A stretch of DNA of 64,000 nt from contig NW_026942521.1 of the NCBI RefSeq assembly GCF_024139115.2, forward strand, positions 1-64,000, written 5' to 3'. Each line of letters opens with the position of its first letter. Positions within the stretch are counted from its first letter, which is position 1. Positions 56,221-64,000 of the stretch are shown here, piece by piece. A program made the position numbers and the translations under genes. Source of the DNA: Armigeres subalbatus (taxonomy: Eukaryota > Arthropoda > Insecta > Diptera > Culicidae). The notes beneath the pieces were generated by a model. The model saw only the letters and a list, made by a program, of their open reading frames with translations, made no database searches and was not told the DNA's origin.

Positions 56221-56358
56221 ACAGTAAGACACTTATTACGTAAGCACTTATGAGGGTTTTCTAACGCTCCATATAAACAAAAAATAATTTGTATGGGAAA
56301 TTCTTTCAAGGGTGGAAGGGGGGGGGGAGAAAAAACGCTTACGTAATTACTGTATAAC
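56221..56358. mobile_element. MITE, TACGTAA family
   Basis: CACTTATTACGTAAGCA on the left and GCTTACGTAATTACTGTATA on the right, with a CTCCATATAAACAAA centre as in 29445-29590. Contains a G-run of ten. Confidence 0.55.
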
Positions 56359-56518
56359 CCCTAAGCGTTGAGTTTTTTTGAAAATAAATGTCGGTTTTGC
56401 AACTGCAAAACAACTTTGCTACTGATAGCTCATTTATAGGTTGTAGGATGTTTAATCCATTCTTTTTCTAGATTCCTCGCGTTGGAGCAATGGCGACGTA
56501 GGTACTTTACCAAAAATT

Positions 56519-56701
56519 CAAATGAGCAATTCTCGCTTAACTTTTTAAAGGGACCTAAGTGGCTTTTTTTCATGAATTAGTTTGAATAGCGCAATCAACA
56601 GAAAAACATGAAAGCTATTGATTGCTGTATTCAAATTAATTCATGAAGAAGGTGTAGCTCGGGTCCTTTTGAGGAGTAAACCGAGAATTGCTCACTTTGA
56701 A
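56519..56701. mobile_element. palindromic MITE (GAGCAATTCTCG family)
   Basis: Left TCAAATGAGCAATTCTCGCT and right AACCGAGAATTGCTCACTTT are inverse of each other, and the arms continue with GGGACCTAAGT and its counterpart. A half copy lies at 21777-21870. Confidence 0.7.
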
Positions 56702-56744
56702 CGATTGATTGTTTGTCCTCGCGAGGAATGAACAAGTGAACACT

Positions 56745-57500
56745 TTACGTTTTTCAGTTGTTCGACAGCCGTTAACATTTAACGATGCAAACCGGATGCC
56801 AGTTTTGTCACAGATCGTTATTTCAGGACGAATCGTCTCTTGATATTCAGTATACTCCCACTGTGCTATCTTTGTTGCAATTACCAGAGTATCTAAGAAA
56901 TGACGTTTGCCATCAACCAGTGATGGCTGGGTAGCTTGTTGGGTAGTAATTTCTGGGATCGATGGTAGAACTAATTCAGATGGCTGTAGGAGTCTTGATC
57001 TGGTCTCATCTGAGCGTTGTACTTGAGTGCTGCCTAGTGCGTTCGTGATTATTTACTCTACCTAGCTTTCCACCATTATCCTAATGTGTCACTCTGATGC
57101 TAGGTCGGTAATAAATACAACAATAATTTAGGTCGATTTGTTCGAATGTATTCGGTCGAAACTCGGATTTATTGTCGTATTGATAGACAATTATAGCAAC
57201 GTTCATGTGGTTTGCAACGGCAGATATGCTCTCAGCCCAACCCCAATATCCAGAAGTTTTCAACTTTCATAGATAAAGTAACACCTTTTTATGAATAGTC
57301 ATAGATCCATCGATCAACTCATCCGCTATTGTCACTAGATGACCGTAATAAACATCCATATTGGATTCTATTTCCGATTCAGCAGCGGCTCGCAACTGGA
57401 GGGTATGCGTTTTGAATAAATCATCATTAGGAGTCACACCATACAATTGATGCAAAATTGACCCGAATAAGCAATTTTTATCTCCCGAAATCAAAAGTAA
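56745..57500 (-). pseudogene. OTU-like protease plus endonuclease start, LINE relic
   Basis: Minus strand 57494-57267 reads SGDKNCLFGSILHQLYG, close to the OTU catalytic motif GDGNCLF-RS-HQLYG. After a frame change, 57263-57081 reads GYWGWAESISAVANHMNVAI and VYQYDNK, like the OTU WGG-E-A and NV-IIVYQ blocks; the expected C-terminal His is not seen (NYCCIYYRP). In a third frame 57030-56745 carries DKTGIRFASLNVNGCRTTEK, the usual beginning of an APE endonuclease, then breaks off. This suggests a non-LTR element encoding OTU followed by endonuclease, now decayed. A host OTU gene fused by chance is the alternative. Confidence 0.5.
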
Positions 57501-58139
57501 CTAGTACAGGTTTCCAAATGAATCCGTTGTAATAATAACTTCATATTATTGAATAGAAATCAACTAGTTCAGAATAGGCATAGACAATAGCTTTCCGTGA
57601 ATTCCGATTGATTGTTTGAGATCGAGTTGAGAAAATAACTACCGAGTACCTAAAAACATCGCCGCATTTAACCAAAACACTAACAAATAATCACTCACCG
57701 CGAACGAATGATTGTTTGAAATCACTTTGGAAACACATAGATGTAATTCATAATCATCGTAGGTGGTCAACCCAAAGTACAAATAAACAAGTCTATCGCT
57801 AAGATATTGATTATTTTTCCTCGCGTAAGATGAATATAAAACAATCACGATAGCTGATTATCGCGGACAGCTAAAAGATAAATTAACAATAGCTCTACCG
57901 GAGCGATTGATTGTCTGCCTTTACGTTGGGTGAACAAGAACACAACAAAATCCGTCGTAACTGATTTATACTTTGTTCTCGCGTTAACATTAACATGCTA
58001 GTTACTTGGATTACATCACTTACCAAGGTGAATCCTGATCTAAGTAATGACACTTCCTCTCCCTACTTACAATACTCCTTCCCGTAACAACCGTAGAGAT
58101 GCAGACGATTCGTCGGTCTCTAAAACAACGGTTGTTACA

Positions 58140-58353
58140 CTATCATTCCTTCCCTTCCCTAGATGATCGTAAGGACGTGGCCGGTGCCGTTATTGACCCT
58201 TTAAAAGTTGAGCTTTCGGAACGTGCACATTGAGGTTGGAGTGCTAATCCCAAGTCCCATCTGTTGGTTCCCTGTGCAATTCCGCTAGTTCTGGTCAATC
58301 ACGGAGTAGCAACTACGAATTGTACGGTCATCTCATGCTCATGCTCATGCTCA
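58140..58353 (+). mobile_element. LINE 3' end with (CTCATG)n tail
   Basis: TCGTAAGGACGTGGCCGGTG, CACATTGAGGTTGGAG, GGTTCCCTGTGCAATT, AATCACGGAGTAGCAACTAC, then four CTCATG units. Same family as 15558-15790 (minus). Confidence 0.7.
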
Positions 58354-58932
58354 TGTGATATTCCATATTTGAACACAACACAATATCATTCTTAATTACA
58401 GGTTCTATATTTATTCACCAAAACACTGCTCTTCATTTCACTCCACATTGACTCTCATGCACGCCTACCTCAAACTACTCGATTCCCAATCTACACGATT
58501 ATTCTAGAATACCACATCCTCCCCTGACAGAAATAAGAATGTACCAAATTATTAATGTAACAGAAAAGTGTAATCAGCAGACGAAGTTCGTTCTTAAGTC
58601 CGTACGGTTGACGCATTGCAGGTGTTGTGGCCGGTCGAATCATTCAGTACGATTATCGGTTGACATGCTATCATAGATACAATTGTAATGTCGTTTAACC
58701 TCATCTTCCTCCGGTGACAATGAAAAAAGTAACTGAAAAAAAGGAAATAATTATGTTATATTTGTTGAAATTATGGAAATAAATCAACACAATCTGTCAA
58801 ACTGCTTGGTTTCCGCCCTTCAGCATTTGGTTTTCATTTGCATTCTTAGCAGCTTTCCACTTATCTCTTTGATGGTCAAACAATCCATTTCCCAGGTTGC
58901 TTGTTCTTTGGTTGCCAATCATCAGCCAATTT

Positions 58933-59460
58933 TCAGCTCTCTCCTCTGGTAAACAAAACTACATGTTCAGGTCCCTGTAATTTGCCATATTTTATGGGCC
59001 TGTCGATTTCTATATTCTTGTTCACTAAGTACAGCTCATGATTCATACATCTGCGCCATTCTCCATTTTGCACCACGCCTCCAAGTATTGAGCGCCGCTT
59101 TTTTCCGCTCAAACTTGCTTTTCCCATTACTCTGCAAATGATATCGATGTCATCCGCCAAACCAAAATTAGTGTGTATAACTTGTTCCGTTCCTAAACAC
59201 CTTCAAAGGCTAAGTTGAACAGCACTTGCGTATCGCCCTGATTCAGTTCCCCAATGTCATGAATGAATCGAATGTTCCACTGTTTGTTCCGAAGCTCGAT
59301 TTTTACCCATATAGCGTCGCAAGAATCAATTTAATCAGCAATGATCGAAAGTCATGTTCTAGCATTCTCTGCCACAGTTCGTTCCATTTCACTGAGTCGC
59401 AGGCTGCTTTAAAGTCCAAGTCGAATATCAACCAGAACTTTAATTGATCGCTGTTAACCT
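58933..59460 (-). mobile_element. LINE RT fragment
   Basis: Minus strand: FDLDFKAACDSVKWNELWQR (59440-59370 region) and RSLLIKLILATLYG, later FGLADDIDIICRVMGKA at about 59165-59100. This is the RT palm with a changed active-site frame (ADD retained). Heavily decayed. Confidence 0.65.
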
Positions 59461-59464
59461 AGAA

Positions 59465-61045
59465 AATATTTGCTGAGGAATATAGAACTTAGCTGAAAAA
59501 TAACATTAACAAAACAAATATATGGATAAGGTACAATATTTTTATAAGCATAAGTAGATATACTAGAGTGATGACATCTGTTTGTCGTCAGTAAGTTATT
59601 CTAGTATAAAACTCATAGCATTTTTATTATGATGCTAATTACAACCTGATTGATAATTACATTCCGGAGCTATAACCAAAAAAAACACAATAGCAATTCT
59701 GGTTAAAAAGCGAATAGAATATACCACTAATGTTTCCTTTTATTTATGATAAAATACCCAATATAAACAAAAATATTATAGTAATCATTCACACAAAAAA
59801 AATAATAGTATCGATTTTATTAAACATAAAAATTTTATTCTCATATATATTTCCACCTTTTTATTCAATAAACGAGTAGGCCACTAACATTTTATTTGAT
59901 GCTTCGATATTTTTCTGAATTGAATTTGAATATGTTTTATCAAAACTAGTAAACAATGCCCATCGTTTCTTAGATCATATCTCACACCTACTGTTTTTTT
60001 AGCTCGGAGCGTTTTTCTAAACAAGCCATACAGCCTTCAGCATAATTTGTCTACTGCAGAGGCACTAACAAGGCGATACCTTGAATTTAACTTTTTCGAT
60101 TATCAGAAATCTTTGCAAGTTGTATGTAGTTTTTTCTCCAATATTTTTCAACAATGTGATTGAATCTATCTCCGAAAAATGAGACTCTAGCGTTAGAAGT
60201 ATCTTGTAGCGCAATACTAAACAGAGTTGGAAAGTTCATGTGGAGAACGTCTATTTACTCTTTGTTTCATCCATACCAGCTTTGAAGTGGGGAATAGGTA
60301 ATCGCGATGCATATGGCCATAAATTTGAATTACTCTTGTCGGAAAAAATATAAGACAATGTTGGGTTCAACCAGATTTGTTTGTTTTGAATATTCATCGT
60401 GTGTGGCATGTTACTTCTGTTATGCTTCATATTACAAACACTTTAAAAATATTTTGTTTTTTTTATAAGCCAAAAATTAAAATTTACATATGATCTCATG
60501 ATACTCCTATTTGAATGATTGTATTTCAATGAGGGGTTTCATTCGGCTAAATAACAAGCTCTATTTTTTTTTTAATTCCAATGTCGAATACAGGGAGCGG
60601 AAAACTCGATACAATTCAAATTTCAAGCTATTTTACTTGGAACCTGCAAATTTTCTCTCAATGTTTTACGTACCCGTTACTATTTTCTCACAATAAATTT
60701 TCATTACGCCAATCTTTTTTTTTTTTAATTATTTCAAAGATTTTGTCAATTGCTTCGCATATATTCAAGTGCCAAGTGTAAAATAATTCATACCTTTTCT
60801 TTTATTGAAATCCTTGATAGATTTGGAATGACTCAAGAAATTGAGTTTTGTTTGGAATGAACTATAATTAGTAAGAGTCAATTTACTCTTTCGGCTTACA
60901 ACTTTTCTCGACAGGATGAATACTTTATACCGCTTGCCATTTACCCTATCCGCACAGATGTGAACAAAGTTTGAACGCACATTAAGAATTCCGTCTATTT
61001 TACAATATAGCATGTCCAAAAAGTAATTGAGGACTATTTTAGAAG
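59465..61045. other. no gene; very AT-rich
   Basis: Long A/T runs and no supported ORF. Part of the interior of the LTR-bounded element. Confidence 0.5.
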
Positions 61046-61800
61046 ATAGCATTAAAACGGACACCAGGTGGCTTTGTCCTCACCATCGATGGAATAAACT
61101 GGCCTTGGGTTTAGTTTCTCACAACGATGTAACAAACTCCAAATTTTGGACTTTACTCGGCTCAACCTTTTTTACAAACACCAGTTTACCTACTTGGGCT
61201 TTACCCGACTAATCTCTTTTAACTGTTCAACTAACACCATGGTCTTGGGCTTCACCCGACTCATCTATCTCCGATGTGAAAACAAACTCCAAATGGCCTT
61301 GGGATTAGCCCAATCCATCCATCTCCGCTATGAGAACAAACACCAGATGGCCTTGGGCTTAACCCTCATCTCTTTCAACTATTCAACGAACATCAGATGG
61401 TCTTGGGCTTAACCCGACTCGTCTATCTCCGCAGTGAAAACAAATAACAGATGGCCTTGGGCTCAACCCGACTCATCTCTTCAATATATACAACGACACC
61501 AGATGGCCTTGGGCTCAACCCGACTCATCTTTTCAATATACACAACGACACCAGATGGCCTTGGGCTTAACCCGACTCATCTCTTTCAACTATTCAACCA
61601 GAACTAGATGGCCTTGGGCTTAACCCGACTCATCTATCTCCGCAGTGAAAACAAATAACAGATGGCCTTGGGCTCAACCCGACTCATCTCTTCAATATAC
61701 ACAACGACACCAGATGGCCTTGGGCTTAACCCGACTCATCTCTTTCAACTATTCAACGAACACTAGATGGCCTTGGGCCTAACCCGACTCATCTCCAACA
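61045..61800. repeat. minisatellite of about 53-nt units
   Basis: About a dozen units built on AGATGGCCTTGGGCTTAACC then CGACTCATCT, with alternating spacers: ATCTCCGCAGTGAAAACAAA, CTTTCAACTATTCAACGAAC or CTTCAATATACACAACGACA. Later units (61430-61780) are the most alike, as if recently expanded as a higher-order pair. Confidence 0.85.
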
Positions 61801-62780
61801 ACACCCAACACAACACTCAACCCTTCTACCAGGACTTGAAAAAAATCATTGAAATACAATGGTCGATTGAGCTTCAATTATTAATTTAATCATCATTGAA
61901 AAAAAAAAAATCTACATCGTCTTTAGTTTTTGCTATCTATCAATTCTTGAAGAAAGATATTTCCAGATTTAAATCATTTCACTGTAATAAATTAATACAT
62001 TTTTACTGTCAACAATCGATAAGTTCAACTAATAAAATCTATAATAGCACACCTAACCACTCTCCACTCTCCAATCAGATGAAATTTATGTTAAGCCTCG
62101 TATTTGAAACAATAGGATGTGTGTTAAGTGTTTGGAGCATTGCGAAAACTAGATTGATTTCTTACCATTCCTTCTCAGTCACTTATTTACCTTACAAACA
62201 GTTTCCGAGTTGAAGTTTCAAAAAAAAATACATCCTTCTTAAAAGCTACTTTCGAGCCCAAAAGATCTTTTCATGCCAAATTATAAATACTGAAGTACTG
62301 AATTCGTTTGTATTGTCGGCGTAGCACCAAGTTAGAATTCGGAAGTCAGGACTTCCGAACCGAACTTTCTTCCGAAGTTTTATTTGTCAAATTAATTGAT
62401 GCGTTGTTTAGCGCCTCTTTAGGCGAATCCAGTGCACTACTTCCGAAGTTATGAAAGTTGCCTGTATCTGGAGAAAAACCCAACTTCGGTATAAAAAGCG
62501 GTATAAATTTATTCCGGATACACAATAATGCTTCGCAAATCGAAGCTTATCATGCGAAATGCTCTTTCTATATAAAGATTTTCCAATTTCTTAAATAATC
62601 ATGCAAGGAATGCAACCCATCAACAGAATCAACGGAAAAAACAAAAGGTATAATGATCAAATTGCATTATGAGTAATTTTATATTTACTCTCAACTTAAA
62701 CGAACTTTTATTTATATTTATGTTTGGTTTGATTTACTTAACCGTGTATTTTCAAAAAACAAACAGGGCATATAGAATAA
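61800..62780. other. no gene seen
   Basis: AT-rich. 62330-62450 has inverted ACTTCCGAA words (GGAAGTCAGGACTTCC). The ORF at 61896-62213 has no motif. Confidence 0.4.
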
Positions 62781-62784
62781 TTCT

Positions 62785-63035
62785 AGAGTGCTTTGAAAAT
62801 AGGTCGTATGTGCAAAAGAGAGTCTCTCTTTGGATCTATTCTCTTTCGATTATTATAAAACTATACAAAAGGTTACTTCGATTTTTTTGGCAGATAACCA
62901 AAGACGATAGCTTTGTCTATCATGCTGAAGTGCAAATGTAGCAAAAAATGCAAAACTAGCCGATATATTAGCGAAAGAGAGCGTGATCAAAGAGAATCTC
63001 TCTTTTGCACATACGACCTATTCTCAAAGCAATCT
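62785..63035. mobile_element. hairpin MITE, CTCTCTTT family, copy 2
   Basis: Arms GTGCTTTGAAAATAGGTCGT then ATGTGCAAAAGAGAG, inverted at 62990-63035. The centre has GATAGCTTTGTCTATCATGC as in 26118-26377. Confidence 0.75.
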
Positions 63036-63382
63036 AGAATTCACTATGCCTCCTTTCTTCTGTCACAATCTCACAATCATCGCATCGCATGATGCCTTCA
63101 GCGCGACAAAAAAAAAACAAAAACTTACCGTTTGACAAAAACAAAACACTTCGATTTACCGCTCGCATAACCATAATTACCATTGCTTCAGCTGATTCTT
63201 TCATGGCTAGGATCGCCAATGTGATATTCCATATTTGAACACAACACAATATCATTCTTAATTACAGGTTCTATATTTATTCACCAAAACACTGCTCTTC
63301 ATTTCACTCCACATTGGCTCTCATGCACGCCTACCTCAAACTACTCGATTCCCAATCTACACGATTATTCTAGAATACCACA

Positions 63383-63700
63383 CTGTCCTGTCCAGCAGAT
63401 TTCCCGCAGCGTTATGATGTCGAAGTTGCGGGGATGTAATTCATCGTAGATTATCCTGTCGCAACCTGCGAAGCCTAGCGACTTGCAGTTCCATGTGCCA
63501 AGCTTCCAATCGTGATCCTTTATTCGTCGCTTAGGTCGTTGCCGATTATATCGAGTCGTATTATCTTCTATGTCGTTCGAAATGGTTGTTTTTAAAGGCG
63601 GCTTATTGGGCCTGCGCAAACCTCCTGTCTCGTCGGAGGGTCGTCTTGTCAGGGCTGTTTAGCGTCTCACCTAACACCTGGACGTGGGAGTTGGGACCCA
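63383..63700 (-). mobile_element. RTE-like LINE, endonuclease N-terminus
   Basis: Minus strand: KLGTWNCKSL (endonuclease start), DRIIYDELHPRNFDIITLRE, ICWTGQ, at which the LTR element interrupts. The text continues in frame at 54952 (KVWKSG) once one copy of the CTGTC duplication is discounted. Upstream lies a conserved leader (MGPNSHVQVLGE, RRDRRFAQAQ). Confidence 0.75.
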
Positions 63701-64000
63701 TAGATAAGTAACACATTTGAACAATTACAAAGATTTACAATCGATCATATTTTGAATTCAAAATCCAACCCAAAACAAATATCATAAGAACATGATGTAT
63801 CGGATCAGAAGCACATGTGTACTAAGAAGGTTCGATGCAGTCGGAAGAATCGGAAGCCAGAATACTAGAAAGATTATGTTCTTCATAAATACAAATTATT
63901 AAAATGTTTTAAAAATATTTCCAACGTAAAGTAGAGATGCAGTAGGCTGTAATATATGTAAACGATCGTAGTAGACTTTCAAATGCGTAATAAATCACTT
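63700..64000. other. no gene seen
   Basis: AT-rich flank with no motif. Confidence 0.4.

Larger units (their letters stand above)
54980..58353 (+). mobile_element. 3.4-kb insertion within the LTR
   Basis: Bracketed by a 27-nt direct repeat of the LTR start (54953-54979 and 58354-58380) and ending at 58353 in a (CTCATG)n tail. This fits a target-primed LINE insertion on the plus strand. The right 210 nt match the LINE 3' end at 15558-15790. The interior also holds a minus-strand OTU/endonuclease relic and two MITEs, so it is composite. Confidence 0.6.
54953..63382 (-). mobile_element. LTR retrotransposon-like element, no gag-pol visible
   Basis: Inserted into the RTE-like endonuclease with 5-bp duplication CTGTC (54948-54952, 63383-63387). 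LTRs of 163 bp lie at 58354-58516 and 63220-63382, plus the first 27 nt of another at 54953-54979. LTR ends are TGTGATATTCC...GAATACCACA. In minus orientation a purine tract (AGGGGAGGA) directly precedes the LTR at 58516, and TTGGCGATCC follows the LTR at 63220, a plausible tRNA primer site. The interior (58517-63219) holds RT scraps, AT-rich DNA, a minisatellite and a MITE, so it is non-autonomous or gutted. Confidence 0.75.

Noticed and set aside
1..64000. CRISPR array or bacterial contamination
   Set aside because: No regularly spaced direct repeats with unique spacers; gene structure and transposons are all eukaryotic.

Overview
The window reads as nuclear DNA of a culicine mosquito, most likely Aedes. 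It is AT-rich, full of nested transposons, and carries R1-like, RTE-like, Jockey/CR1-like and copia relics of the kind common in Aedes genomes, plus many TA- and 8-bp-TSD MITEs. No rRNA, functional tRNA, CRISPR or bacterial-style operon is visible. All clade names are from residues read by eye; no database search was possible.

The host-gene content is small but interesting. Four members of one gene family that I do not recognise lie at 3.3-4.2 kb (+), 12.6-13.5 kb (+), 20.2-20.9 kb (+) and 48.5-49.1 kb (-). The two intact members encode type I membrane glycoproteins of 234 and 209 residues: signal peptide, ectodomain with eight cysteines in conserved order, several N-glycosylation sites, one C-terminal membrane helix and a very short tail. 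The signature is C-W-[RK]-L-Y-L-T-C-x-E-x-L-I-N, then a C-x-C pair. The first two members (A, B) are recent duplicates of each other. Both have an extra segment of about 170 nt that looks like an intron, plus a shared frame change; read through, each gives a 136-residue secreted form without membrane anchor. Members A-C share upstream modules with TATA boxes. A separate 118-codon cysteine-rich ORF with a secretion-signal-like start lies at 32.9-33.3 kb (-).

Layout: 0-1.3 kb R1-like relic; 1.4-2.8 kb hairpins and unique DNA; 2.8-4.8 kb copy A; 5-8.8 kb GGCCGAA minisatellite and degenerate arrays; 9.35-10.54 kb non-autonomous hAT; 10.67-11.58 kb MITE inside MITE; 11.6-14 kb copy B; 14-19 kb MITEs and LINE ends; 19-20.9 kb copy C with a solo LTR upstream; 21.4-29.3 kb copia, hAT and RTE-like relics inserted in one another; 29.6-33.3 kb mostly unassigned; 33.88-39.9 kb a TA-flanked terminal-inverted-repeat element that has swallowed a whole LINE (itself hit by a MITE); 40-48 kb largely non-coding; 48.5-49.1 kb gene D; 49.4-51.9 kb another terminal-inverted-repeat element; 52.3-63.7 kb an RTE-like LINE split by an 8.4-kb LTR element, one LTR of which is in turn split by a 3.4-kb insertion carrying an OTU-like/endonuclease relic.

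Working together: the family genes appear to have spread by tandem duplication of a promoter-gene-Jockey-fragment block. Transposon insertions that are shared or private between copies give the relative order of events.
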